This document shows positions 1 through 8,276 of a DNA stretch of 64,000 nt, in pieces. Position 1 is the stretch's first letter; the number at the start of each line of letters is the position of its first letter. The stretch is from Synechocystis sp. PCC 6714. GTDB taxonomy: Bacteria; Cyanobacteriota; Cyanobacteriia; Cyanobacteriales; Microcystaceae. The notes beneath the pieces are model-generated. The model was not told where the DNA came from, did not search any database, and saw only the letters and a list, made by a program, of their open reading frames with translations. A program made the position numbers and the translations under genes. The stretch is from the NCBI RefSeq assembly GCF_000478825.2, contig NZ_CP007542.1, forward strand, positions 2,914,001 through 2,978,000. The letters are read 5' to 3'.

Positions 1-1
1 A

Positions 2-283
2 TCTCGGGAAACGGGCATTGTTATGCTGGCGGACAGTTGTGAGGCGGCGTTACGTTCTTTGGGGGAAGCGAATCCGGAAACGGCCATGGCCATGGTTAAC
101 CGCATTTTTAAGGCACGTTGGCGGGACAATCAGTTGCAGGATAGTGGTTTGAAATATGAAGAACTACCCATCATTGCCGATGTGTTTGTGCGGGTATGGC
201 AACAGTTCCATCATCAGCGTATTGCTTACCCCAAAGCGGCATTGGACGTACAGGTGACTAGTCCTTCTACCACACGATTCTAG
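2..283 (+). CDS. C-terminal end of a 7TM-HD family phosphohydrolase (partial)
   Basis: Only the last 93 residues are in the window. The frame is open from base 2 and reads SRETGIVMLADSCEAALRSL, the end of the HD phosphohydrolase domain in the YqfF/PgpH-like 7TM receptor family, followed by a helical tail rich in Trp, Arg and Gln. Members of this family are membrane proteins with a cytoplasmic HD domain; the characterised ones hydrolyse c-di-AMP. The metal-binding His/Asp residues would lie upstream of the window. The first Met, at base 23, is internal and not the true start. The family is inferred from the tail alone, so the substrate is uncertain. Confidence 0.7.
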   Translation, partial: SRETGIVMLADSCEAALRSLGEANPETAMAMVNRIFKARWRDNQLQDSGLKYEELPIIADVFVRVWQQFHHQRIAYPKAALDVQVTSPSTTRF

Positions 284-639
284 ATTTCGTTGAGATCAAA
301 GATTGATCTCAAATGGGCCCATGGCTCCAGGGTCTAGAGTCTCGGGTTTATTAGCCAGGACGTCAATTGATAAGTTTAAATTATTAAAAGAGTTGGTAAA
401 TTTGAGGCAATTTTTTTCACCAAAATACTACCTCTTGATTGGATATTGCATAAACTTAAGAGTATGGTCTTTTTCGGGAAAATAGTTTTATATCTATAAC
501 CCTTAACAGAGGCAATATAATGTCAAATCCTTTGTCTTCAGGCTATTGTAAGCATTTCGTGGGACTATACCCAGTGGATTTTTCCAAATTTTTTCAGTAG
601 TCCGGTGGCAATAAAGATAATCACCATAGAGCAGAAACT
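284..639. other. Intergenic region with a perfect hairpin at 290-312
   Basis: No convincing gene lies here. Just after the stop codon of the upstream gene, TTGAGATCAA (290-299) and TTGATCTCAA (303-312) form a perfect 10-bp stem with a 3-base loop. There is no T-run, so it could be a weak terminator or an operator. A 26-codon open frame at 520-600 follows an AGAGG box, but nothing supports its product. The region is AT-rich and may hold the promoter of the gene at 640. Confidence 0.45.
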
Positions 640-882
640 ATGAACAAGTTTGAACCGAAACAGTCTCAGCCGAAGATAGATATCCAGCCTGGGTGGGCAA
701 TTCATGTGTATGACAAAAGTCGGCGTTTACTGTTTGTGCTAGATCCATCCCATGCCTGGCTTTTTTTGTTGGGTTGCGGTGTTGGTTTACTGCTTTCTCT
801 GACTTGGATTAATCTTGCCCATAAGAGTTCTCCGGTAGATAATGCCCCCACTCAGGGCGCCCCCTCTTGGCAGGTTGATTAG
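640..882 (+). CDS. Small hypothetical protein with one membrane helix
   Basis: An 80-residue protein not recognised by name. It starts with a polar, charged segment (about residues 1-30), continues with RRLLFVLDP, and has one strongly hydrophobic helix at about residues 39-58 (AWLFLLGCGVGLLLSLTWI), then a short polar tail. This suggests a single-pass membrane protein with a cytoplasmic N-terminus. Upstream, 'gagcagaaact' gives only a weak ribosome-binding site. It lies 422 bp before sbtA on the same strand, but the gap argues for separate transcription. Function unknown. Confidence 0.55.
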   Translation: MNKFEPKQSQPKIDIQPGWAIHVYDKSRRLLFVLDPSHAWLFLLGCGVGLLLSLTWINLAHKSSPVDNAPTQGAPSWQVD

Positions 883-1304
883 ACAATTGTCCATTCAAGA
901 GAACGAATAAAGGTATCATGCATGTCGATTAATGGCAGCGGTGTAGAGGGAAATTTTGGGATAGGATTTGCCTGCAATGGATGGTAATCGTCAACTAAAA
1001 GTAAAACTTATCATTTGAATTGGAAATTACTTAGCAGATCCAGGGAGACAGTCGCAAAATTGGGCGGATTTGCATATAGACTTTAGTTTATAGATTTACA
1101 GGCATAGATTTTGTTGTCTTAATAGACCTTTGTCTATGAAAGGCGATGCGCCCCGGTGATGTTTTTCCGCTCTCAATAGGGATCGATAGCGATAATCAGA
1201 GGGTTTCTTTGCCTCTGGGGAGATCAAGCAAGCTACTGAGGATTCGAGACGGAGCTTTACTACCCCAATCCCCATAAATTTCAACCAAGGAGACAATTTA
1301 CATT
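883..1304 (+). promoter_or_regulatory. Long upstream region of sbtA
   Basis: This 422-bp stretch has no gene I can support. It ends with a clear Shine-Dalgarno box, AAGGAG, about a dozen bases before the sbtA ATG. sbtA is strongly induced by CO2 limitation in Synechocystis and controlled by LysR-type regulators (NdhR/CcmR), so the promoter and operators are expected here. AT-rich blocks near 1073-1100 (tatagactttagtttatag) are candidate promoter or operator sequence. I could not assign a defined operator by eye, and the transcript may have a long leader. Confidence 0.45.
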
Positions 1305-2426
1305 ATGGATTTTTTATCCCACTTTTTAACGGATTTTGTTGGACAGTTGCAGTCCCCAACCCTAGCCTTTTTGATTGGGGGGATGGTTATTGCCGCCCTT
1401 GGTACCCAATTGGTAATTCCAGAGGCGATTTCTACGATCATCGTCTTTATGTTGCTCACTAAGATTGGCCTGACCGGGGGCATGGCAATTCGCAACTCCA
1501 ACTTAACGGAAATGCTCCTGCCGATGATATTCTCCGTAATATTGGGAATTCTAATTGTATTCATCGCCCGTTTTACCCTGGCTAAACTTCCCAATGTTAA
1601 AACCGTGGATGCCCTTGCCACTGGTGGCTTGTTTGGGGCAGTTAGTGGTTCTACGATGGCCGCCGCCCTAACTACGTTGGAAGAATCAAAAATTTCCTAC
1701 GAAGCTTGGGCTGGTGCCCTCTATCCTTTTATGGATATTCCTGCCCTAGTAACGGCGATCGTAGTGGCCAATATTTATCTCAATAAGAAGAAGCGTCGTG
1801 CCGCGGCCGCCATTGAGGGATCTTTAAGCAAGCAACCCGTTGCCGCAGGGGATTATGGCGATCAGCAGGATTATCCTCGTACCCGCCAGGAGTATTTGAG
1901 CCAGCAGGAACCGGAGGATAATCGGGTCAAGATCTGGCCGATCATCGAAGAAAGTTTACAAGGTCCCGCCCTGTCAGCCATGTTATTAGGTCTTGCCCTT
2001 GGCATATTTACCAAGCCGGAAAGTGTCTATGAAGGTTTCTATGATCCTCTTTTTCGAGGCCTACTTTCTATCTTGATGCTCATTATGGGGATGGAGGCTT
2101 GGTCCAGAATTGGCGAACTACGTAAAGTAGCTCAATGGTATGTGGTCTATAGCCTGGTAGCTCCGATAGTGCACGGGTTTATTGCCTTTGGTCTTGGTAT
2201 GATTGCCCACTACACTACGGGATTCAGCCTGGGCGGTGTCGTAGTTTTAGCAGTCATCGCCGCTTCTAGTTCTGATATCTCCGGCCCCCCCACCTTGCGA
2301 GCCGGTATCCCGTCGGCCAATCCCTCTGCTTATATTGGTGCATCCACCGCTATCGGTACTCCCATTGCCATCGGCGTGTGCATACCGCTTTTCATTGGGC
2401 TTGCCCAGACCCTTGGTGCAGGTTAA
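1305..2426 (+). CDS. sbtA: Sodium-dependent bicarbonate transporter SbtA
   Basis: A 373-residue inner-membrane protein of the SbtA family, which imports bicarbonate using a sodium gradient as part of the CO2-concentrating mechanism. Two sets of hydrophobic helices flank a polar cytoplasmic loop at about residues 160-225 (basic KKKRR, then an acidic Gln-rich stretch). Family sequences are clear: GGLFGAVSGSTMAAALTTLE in the first half and AASSSDISGPPTLRAGIPSA in the second. Length matches the family (about 374). The ATG at 1305 is preceded by AAGGAG. sbtB follows 85 bp downstream and encodes the PII-like regulator that binds SbtA, so the pair is probably co-transcribed; a terminator follows sbtB. 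Confidence 0.97.
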   Translation: MDFLSHFLTDFVGQLQSPTLAFLIGGMVIAALGTQLVIPEAISTIIVFMLLTKIGLTGGMAIRNSNLTEMLLPMIFSVILGILIVFIARFTLAKLPNVKTVDALATGGLFGAVSGSTMAAALTTLEESKISYEAWAGALYPFMDIPALVTAIVVANIYLNKKKRRAAAAIEGSLSKQPVAAGDYGDQQDYPRTRQEYLSQQEPEDNRVKIWPIIEESLQGPALSAMLLGLALGIFTKPESVYEGFYDPLFRGLLSILMLIMGMEAWSRIGELRKVAQWYVVYSLVAPIVHGFIAFGLGMIAHYTTGFSLGGVVVLAVIAASSSDISGPPTLRAGIPSANPSAYIGASTAIGTPIAIGVCIPLFIGLAQTLGAG

Positions 2427-2499
2427 TCCCCAACAGGTTATGGTCTTTCAGTACTCCCTTGACCGAACAGACCAAAAAGATTAACTTACATACTTCTAG

Positions 2500-2844
<345 letters not shown>

Positions 2845-2879
2845 ATTAATTAAAGAAAACTAGGCTTGTTTCTATTCCG

Positions 2880-2925
2880 GCAACCGTATTCAAAACAAAA
2901 CTGTTCTTGGGCGGTTGCTTTTTTG
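2880..2925 (+). terminator. Rho-independent terminator of sbtAB
   Basis: GCAACCG (2880-2886) pairs with CGGTTGC (2912-2918) across a 25-base loop, followed directly by six T residues. It sits 35 bp after the sbtB stop. The rest of the gap to 3155 shows no gene. Confidence 0.75.
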
Positions 2926-3155
2926 TTTTTTTCTCCAGGGGATTGTAGCTCTATTTCAACTGTTTAGAGAGTCACCATGTTTTTCGATCTTTTCAGTGCG
3001 ACCTAAACCTACCGGCAAATCCTAGATAAAATGGTAGCCGACTACAAGCAGGATAAATTATCAGAAAAATGGTTCTAAAATCCCGTCCCTATTGCACTTT
3101 AACCTTTGCTTACAATAGGCCAGAGCTGTAGTTTTGAGTTTGACAACAGAATAGC

Positions 3156-4079
3156 TCAATTAACTTTGTTGTTGCCATCATACAAAAATCTAGCCCCGGC
3201 CCACTGCAACTTATCCCTTAGAGTTTTGTAAAAAGAGTAGCTTTCCCGTAGGAGGATAAATTGGGCTGCTCGATGGGCCATCCACACCCCTACCCTTTGT
3301 CCTGGCCAAACGCCTGTAGCCAGAGAACCATCAGTCCAGAGTTTAGTATTCAACTCAAAATCCCCCAGGGGCCAGATATTCACCGACGAGCCGGGGGGAA
3401 TGACAATGGGACGACTGGATAAGCTCAGGGGACAAATGGGAGTAATGACAATGGCATCCATGCCAGGGTGCAAAATGGGGCCGTTAGCGGAGGAAGTGTA
3501 GCAAGTGGATCCCGTCGGGGTGGCGACTAAAAGACCGTCGCACTGATACTGATCAATTAACTCCCCATCCACCTCCACTTCTATGATGGCGGTGGGCATG
3601 CGGTCAATGCTGGCGGGCTTGATGCACATTTCGTTCAAGCAATAGTAAGTTTCCCCAACCATCTGGGGATCCCGGCGATCGCCTTCAAATAGACTAGCCG
3701 CTAACATCATGCGCTGGGAAACAGCATAACGGTCTTGACTAAGGCGGTCCCACACCGCTTGGGTATCTTTAAATAAGTCAAAGGGTTCCGTCAAAAAACC
3801 CAGATGTCCCCCTACATTGACGGACAGAATAGGGATACCTTCCGGGGATAAATGTCTGGCCGCCGCTAGGGTAGTGCCGTCCCCCCCCAAAACCAGGGCC
3901 AAATCGATTTTCTCCGTGGCGGAAGCTAAAAACACTGGATAGGGATTATCTTTAACGCCGCTGGGGCCCATCAACACCTTACAGCCCCTTGCTTCCAACT
4001 CCTTTGCACAATGTTCTGCATAGGTTTTACTTTCTGGATGCCCGGCTTTATGGGCGATAATCACCTGTTTTAGTTCCAC
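3156..4079 (-). CDS. nadK: ATP-NAD kinase
   Basis: A 307-residue cytoplasmic kinase that phosphorylates NAD+ to NADP+, the acceptor for photosynthetic electron flow. The diagnostic GGDGT is at residues 65-69, followed by GGHLGFLTEPF and a C-terminal lobe containing TPTGSTCYTSSANGPILHP, all standard NadK motifs. The start is a GTG, 29 bp after the thf1 stop, so thf1-nadK is probably one transcript. Synechocystis carries two NAD kinases; the thf1 neighbourhood matches the sll1415 type as I recall it, which has been linked to NADP supply under photosynthetic conditions. Confidence 0.93.
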   Translation of the reverse strand: MELKQVIIAHKAGHPESKTYAEHCAKELEARGCKVLMGPSGVKDNPYPVFLASATEKIDLALVLGGDGTTLAAARHLSPEGIPILSVNVGGHLGFLTEPFDLFKDTQAVWDRLSQDRYAVSQRMMLAASLFEGDRRDPQMVGETYYCLNEMCIKPASIDRMPTAIIEVEVDGELIDQYQCDGLLVATPTGSTCYTSSANGPILHPGMDAIVITPICPLSLSSRPIVIPPGSSVNIWPLGDFELNTKLWTDGSLATGVWPGQRVGVWMAHRAAQFILLRESYSFYKTLRDKLQWAGARFLYDGNNKVN

Positions 4080-4108
4080 AATGGGGCCTCATAGTGGGCA
4101 TGGGTTAG

Positions 4109-4828
4109 TTAACTTTCAGCACTTTCCGCTGTAGTCGCCGCAGTTTCTTCGATCGCCGGAGGGGAAGTAGTTTGTTTTTCCTTTTTCTTCCGTTCTGCTT
4201 CTGCGGCATCTTCCAACACCTTGAGCAGTTGGTCGACTTTTTCGAGGTTACTACGGTACAAGTCTAGATCCTTAACTACTTTATCGAGGGATAGGCCCAA
4301 CAGTTCCGATAGCTTAGTGAGGTAAGCTTGACGTTTTTCGTCATTTTCCTTCACTTCCGGATCCCGATCCGCCAGTAGGGTATAAAGACCAATGGTAAAT
4401 AGACGGCTGTATTTAAACTTGTGGCGCTGATGAATGCCGGTAAGGGTATTGAGGAGAAGATTATCCCCGGACGGTTGCTCACTGGCGGCGGCGGTTACCC
4501 AGGCATCCAGACCAATGTGGTGGGCACTGGCGGCTACACTTTTGGCGTCTTGGCGCACTTGGTCGGGATTTTGATCCACCCCATGGCAGAGGGCATTGAA
4601 AATAGCAGGCAATTCTTCGGCGGGTTGATAGCCCTGCATGAAACTATCAAAGGAGGTGACGATACCTAGGGCATAGATGGGATCGTAGGCAAAGTCGATA
4701 TTCACACTGAGCAAATGCATTTCCACCAATAATTCTTCGACAAAACGTCGGTAGATGGAACTAATGGGACGGCTGTAGTGGGTAAAAAATTTTCGTTTGG
4801 CTTCAGAAACAGTGCGAATTTTAGTCAC
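4109..4828 (-). CDS. thf1: Photosystem II biogenesis protein Thf1/Psb29
   Basis: A 239-residue, largely helical protein of the Psb29/Thf1 family, needed for photosystem II assembly and repair and reported to interact with FtsH proteases. The N-terminus TVSEAKRKFFTHYSRPISSI is characteristic, followed by VEELLVEMHLLSVN and SFDSFMQGY. The last 35 residues are a charged, Lys/Glu/Ala/Thr-rich tail after a short coiled coil. The start is a GTG with no strong Shine-Dalgarno. It leads the likely thf1-nadK operon. Confidence 0.93.
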   Translation of the reverse strand: MTKIRTVSEAKRKFFTHYSRPISSIYRRFVEELLVEMHLLSVNIDFAYDPIYALGIVTSFDSFMQGYQPAEELPAIFNALCHGVDQNPDQVRQDAKSVAASAHHIGLDAWVTAAASEQPSGDNLLLNTLTGIHQRHKFKYSRLFTIGLYTLLADRDPEVKENDEKRQAYLTKLSELLGLSLDKVVKDLDLYRSNLEKVDQLLKVLEDAAEAERKKKEKQTTSPPAIEETAATTAESAES

Positions 4829-4959
4829 AGGGCCGATTACAAAGGGGGGGATAGGACTTCTATTTTCTCCTGTTAAGCCGCCTTTGCCAACCTGGGTTGT
4901 TGCCGGAGGATGTTAATCACCGGGCATTGCTAGAATGGGACAGCCCCAGGGAAAAGACC

Positions 4960-5421
4960 ATGCTGGATTTTCAGGCATTTATTGCCATAATTACTGCCAT
5001 TTTGGTGTTTGTGACCGGAGTAGCCCTCAAATATGAAACCATCCACTTCAAAAACTACGAACTCCCTATCCCCCAATGGGCCGGACTCAGCTTCGCCGGG
5101 GTTACTTTCACGTTTGTGGTCTTGGATCAAATCCTACGGGGGTTTGTCCGACTTGAGGAAGTACAACGAAGAGATGAAGAAGTACAACGAAGAGATGAGG
5201 AAAGAAACCGCAGAGATGAGGAGGCTAGAGCACGAAAAGCAGATGCGGCACGAGCAGAGGATGAAAGAATTAGAGCTACAGAACGAGAAACTCGCCGAAC
5301 TAGAATCGAAACTCGATATCGTACTGCGCTCGCCAGATTCCACCTTGACCCCAGCCAATTCCACCGAAAACAGTTAGCGGACATTTTAGCCCTCCTTGAA
5401 GAATACCGGGATACGTTGTGA
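4960..5421 (+). CDS. Membrane-anchored coiled-coil protein of unknown function
   Basis: 153 residues from the ATG at 4960; the frame stays open back to 4897, but the sequence before 4960 does not look like protein. Two hydrophobic helices (about residues 4-24 and 39-60) are followed by a highly charged heptad region, EVQRRDE repeated and degenerating, and a helical end, LADILALLEEYRDTL. I infer a membrane-anchored protein with a cytoplasmic coiled coil. The heptads come from 21-bp tandem DNA repeats. A second frame (5033-5377) also encodes a coiled coil through the same repeats. I prefer this frame because both its beginning and end look natural. Confidence 0.6.
   Translation: MLDFQAFIAIITAILVFVTGVALKYETIHFKNYELPIPQWAGLSFAGVTFTFVVLDQILRGFVRLEEVQRRDEEVQRRDEERNRRDEEARARKADAARAEDERIRATERETRRTRIETRYRTALARFHLDPSQFHRKQLADILALLEEYRDTL
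5158..5241 (+). repeat. 21-bp tandem repeat encoding heptads
   Basis: Four head-to-tail 21-bp units begin at 5158, 5179, 5200 and 5221. The first two differ at one base; the third and fourth are progressively degenerate. Because 21 is a multiple of three, every unit adds one heptad in whichever frame is read: EVQRRDE in the main frame and KYNEEMK in the overlapping frame. Confidence 0.85.
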
Positions 5422-5547
5422 AATTTTGTCACTATGCTTTTGTCGGAGCCACTGAGTCCAATTTTGGCTGTATCTCTACCAAGAATATTCCCCATGGCCT
5501 AGGCTAATTGGTGAGAAAGTTGTTCAGAATTCACGGGCTAAGTGTTA

Positions 5548-6945
5548 ATGGTTTCTCCCATGGCTATCTGGCGATCATTGATGTTCAACAGTTTTTCCCC
5601 CCAGGAATGGGGCCGGGGCAGTGTGCTCCATCGGTTGGTCGGCTGGGGACGGGATTGGATACAGGCTAGTGTGCTTTGGCCCCATTTCGAGACATTGGGC
5701 ACGGTGCTGTTGGCCATAATTTTTATAGCGGCTCCCTTCACCTCCACCACCATGTTGGGCATATTTATGCTCCTCTGTGGCGCATTTTGGGCCTTACTCA
5801 CCTTGGCTGATCAGCCGGGCACAGGGCTAACCCCCATTCATATTTTGGTATTTATCTACTGGTGTATTTCGGCGATCGCCGTAGGTTTTTCCCCGGTTAA
5901 AATGGCCGCGGCGTCGGGTTTAGCCAAGTTGACAGCCAATTTATGCTTATTTCTCTTGGCGGCAAGGCTGTTTCAAAATAAAGCCTGGTTGAACCGATTG
6001 GTGACAATTATTTTGCTAGTGGGACTATTGGTGGGGAGTTACGGCCTACGGCAACAGGTGGACGGGGTGGAGCAATTGGCCACCTGGAATGACCCCACTT
6101 CCACTTTGGCGGGAGCCACTAGGGTCTATAGCTTTTTGGGCAACCCCAATCTTTTAGCCGCGTACCTTTTGCCCATGACTGGTCTGAGCCTAAGTGCTCT
6201 AATGGTATGGCGACGGTGGTGGCCCAAACTGTTGGGGACCACCATGGTGATTGTTAACCTACTCTGTCTCTTTTTTACCCAAAGCCGGGGGGGTTGGCTG
6301 GCGGTGTTGGCCCTGGGGGGAACATTTTTGATTCTTTGCTATTTCTGGTGGTTTCCCCAATTACCTAAATTTTGGCAACGGTGGTCTTTACCTTTGGCGA
6401 TCGCCATTGGCTTAGGAGGCACAGCGGTGGCGTTGATTGCAGTGGAACCCATCCGCCTTCGGGCCATGAGCATTTTTGCTGGGCGGGAAGATAGTAGTAA
6501 TAACTTTCGTATTAACGTTTGGGAAGGGGTAAAAGCCATGATCCTGGCCCGCCCCATTATTGGCATTGGTCCCGGCAATGAAGCCTTTAATCAGATTTAC
6601 CCTTACTATATGCGGCCCCGCTTTACTGCCCTGAGTGCCTATTCTATCTACCTAGAAATTTTGGTGGAAACTGGTATTGTCGGCTTCACTTGTATGCTCT
6701 GGATTTTGCTCGTAACTGTGGGCAAAGCTCTCCAACTGATTAACCGCTGTCGTCAAACCTTAGCCCCGGAAGGTATTTGGATTATGGGCACCCTGGCGGC
6801 GATCGTCGGTTTATTAGTCCACGGCCTTGTGGATACGGTCTGGTACCGTCCCCCAGTGAGCAGTTTATGGTGGTTGCTGGTAGCCATTATTGCTGGCCAA
6901 TGGGCCAGTGCCCAAGCGCAGTGGCAAACAAAGACAAAACAGTGA
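5548..6945 (+). CDS. ictB: IctB, O-antigen-ligase-like membrane protein
   Basis: A 465-residue polytopic membrane protein with about ten to twelve hydrophobic helices. It belongs to the O-antigen ligase/polymerase superfamily and matches cyanobacterial IctB through SFLGNPNLLAAYL, TQSRGGWLAVLAL and AGREDSSNNFRINVWEG. IctB was first described as involved in inorganic carbon accumulation, but direct bicarbonate transport has been questioned and the fold suggests transfer of a glycan. The ATG at 5548 (MVSPMAIW) matches homologues as I recall them; a GTG two codons upstream is an alternative. It follows the sbtAB region without an obvious shared transcript. Confidence 0.9.
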   Translation: MVSPMAIWRSLMFNSFSPQEWGRGSVLHRLVGWGRDWIQASVLWPHFETLGTVLLAIIFIAAPFTSTTMLGIFMLLCGAFWALLTLADQPGTGLTPIHILVFIYWCISAIAVGFSPVKMAAASGLAKLTANLCLFLLAARLFQNKAWLNRLVTIILLVGLLVGSYGLRQQVDGVEQLATWNDPTSTLAGATRVYSFLGNPNLLAAYLLPMTGLSLSALMVWRRWWPKLLGTTMVIVNLLCLFFTQSRGGWLAVLALGGTFLILCYFWWFPQLPKFWQRWSLPLAIAIGLGGTAVALIAVEPIRLRAMSIFAGREDSSNNFRINVWEGVKAMILARPIIGIGPGNEAFNQIYPYYMRPRFTALSAYSIYLEILVETGIVGFTCMLWILLVTVGKALQLINRCRQTLAPEGIWIMGTLAAIVGLLVHGLVDTVWYRPPVSSLWWLLVAIIAGQWASAQAQWQTKTKQ

Positions 6946-7161
6946 ACCAATTTGCGCCGGATTAGCGCCCTTTCTGGCTTTTTCTCCCAACATTTTTCTA
7001 GCTCCAACCCAGGGAAGATGTTCAAATTGAGCATTTTTTTCTGAAAGCCCTTGCTAAAACAGACCACATATGCAGTTAAGCTCTAGGGCAGAGTCATTAG
7101 CCAGATTAAACCTTATTTTTTCCTAAGGTTGCTCGGTTCAGCCACCCTTTTGGGCAAGCTT

Positions 7162-7214
7162 GTATAAGCAGATACCGTTAACTCGGTCAACTTTTTGTTA
7201 CATTTGTTTACAAT
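7162..7214 (+). promoter_or_regulatory. Composite NtcA/RpaB promoter of nblA1
   Basis: GTATAAGCAGATAC (7162-7175) is an exact GTA-N8-TAC NtcA site. After a 23-base gap comes TACATT (7199-7204), a TAN3T -10 box, the spacing of class II NtcA-activated promoters. The -10 box lies inside GTTACATTTGTTTACAAT (7197-7214), which matches the HLR1 motif bound by RpaB. The sequences are seen directly; the reading as NtcA activation with RpaB blocking the -10 is inference from known site definitions. The remaining sequence from 6946 to 7161 holds nothing I can name. Confidence 0.75.
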
Positions 7215-7245
7215 TGCAAGGTAACCGCCTTGGAGGGCAATAGCA

Positions 7246-7434
7246 ATGAAATCCGAATCCTTCGATCTCACCATTGAGCAGATGTTTGAGTTCCGTCGCA
7301 TGCAGGATGCCACCGCTGACATTAGCAAGGAGCAAGCCCTGGAACTGTTAGTTCAGGCCTCCCGACTGTTGATGATTAAATCCAATGTTATCCGGGACCT
7401 GATGCGCCAAGCTCCCCTCGAACCCCTCGGCTGA
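7246..7434 (+). CDS. nblA1: Phycobilisome degradation protein NblA1
   Basis: A 62-residue protein of the NblA family. NblA binds phycobiliproteins and recruits Clp protease so that phycobilisomes are dismantled during nitrogen starvation. The family pattern is clear: FDLTIEQMFEFRRMQD, SKEQALELLVQASRLLMIKSN, then VIRDLMRQAP. The ATG is preceded by GGAGG. A second, related gene follows 74 bp downstream, giving the nblA1-nblA2 pair known from Synechocystis. Upstream lies a composite NtcA/HLR1 promoter, fitting induction by nitrogen lack. Confidence 0.95.
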   Translation: MKSESFDLTIEQMFEFRRMQDATADISKEQALELLVQASRLLMIKSNVIRDLMRQAPLEPLG

Positions 7435-7508
7435 GGACAAAATTAGTCCACTTTTCGGTCATTAACTATCAACATTTGACCGTCCATTTTTTAAGGAGTG
7501 AGATCACC

Positions 7509-7691
7509 ATGATCAACAACGAAGCCTTTAACCTGTCCTTGGAGCAGAAATTTCAACTGCAGTGCTTGCAACAGGAGTATCAAGATCTAGACCGGGAGCA
7601 AACCGTCAACTACCTACTGGAAACCATGCAACAAATCATGGTGCGGGACAATCTTATCCGGGACCTAATGAAAAATTCCCTTTTGTCTTAG
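7509..7691 (+). CDS. nblA2: Phycobilisome degradation protein NblA2
   Basis: A 60-residue NblA paralogue of the preceding gene, with FNLSLEQKFQLQCLQQEY, DREQTVNYLLETMQQIMVRDN and LIRDLMKN aligning residue by residue with NblA1. NblA1 and NblA2 are thought to form a heterodimer that targets phycobilisome rods. The ATG at 7509 is preceded by AAGGAG; an upstream in-frame start at 7476 would add residues that do not match the family. It is probably co-transcribed with nblA1. A small stem (CTTGG/CCAAG) after the stop lacks a T-run. Confidence 0.95.
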   Translation: MINNEAFNLSLEQKFQLQCLQQEYQDLDREQTVNYLLETMQQIMVRDNLIRDLMKNSLLS

Positions 7692-7872
7692 CAGGACCTT
7701 GGGGTTAGGCACCAAGCAGGGTAAAACTTAACGGAATTAGACATTGAACACCTTGCTTAGTTACGACGGAAAAATCCCCCATCAGCGGTAATGGTCAACG
7801 ATCATCAGCAATTCTGTACTCCTCACCGTCGACTTTGTCTCTTCACCACATTGTTACTCGCTTTTCTCACTT

Positions 7873-8193
7873 TCAACGGGCGGCTTGCATTTGACGATGG
7901 CGTTGGGCCACTTGCCAGCATTCCGTCACCAAATTATGCCAGGGGACCAGGACACTAAACTCAACTCCCACCTGCTCCCCAGTGGCTTGAAACATTAGTT
8001 GTGTACACTTTACTTCTTCCCTAGCTTGTCGTACCCGATCAAGCAGATCCTGTTGCTGTTCCGGGGTGAGAAAAGCGATGGGTTGGCTTTCCAACAGTTG
8101 GCAAGAGCGGCTAAACCAATGCTCAAAATCTCCCAACAGCGGCTCGAGAATAGTTTTTAATAGCTCTTTTTCATCTGGTTGCTGGTTGATCAT
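7873..8193 (-). CDS. DUF2605-like cyanobacterial protein
   Basis: A 106-residue soluble, helical protein that I associate with the cyanobacterial DUF2605 family: [20 protein letters not shown] at the N-terminus, then [21 protein letters not shown] and a C-terminal helix with [16 protein letters not shown]. No catalytic motif is visible, and no function is known to me. Upstream on its strand, in the 83-bp gap, is a one-mismatch HLR1-like sequence at 8240-8257 that may belong to its promoter. Confidence 0.65.
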   Translation of the reverse strand: MINQQPDEKELLKTILEPLLGDFEHWFSRSCQLLESQPIAFLTPEQQQDLLDRVRQAREEVKCTQLMFQATGEQVGVEFSVLVPWHNLVTECWQVAQRHRQMQAAR

Positions 8194-8276
8194 TTGATTC
8201 CAATTAGCCCGGGTTTAATAAACTTTTCTAAGAATGCTATTTACATTTGTTTATATTTTAACCAAAAGAACCAAAA

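Noticed and set aside
303-485. 60-codon open frame after the HD gene
   Set aside because: No ribosome-binding site, mixed low-complexity composition and it overlaps the hairpin; it looks accidental.
520-600. 26-codon open frame with an AGAGG box
   Set aside because: Short, no recognisable product, and one weak signal is not enough; noted under the intergenic entry.
5127-5495. Ser/Arg-rich open frames antisense to the coiled-coil gene
   Set aside because: Produced by reverse-reading of the charged repeat; no start signal or family.
7800-7860. Yfr1-like sequence (actcctcacc)
   Set aside because: Only the first part of the Yfr1 core is present and the expected flanking hairpins are missing.
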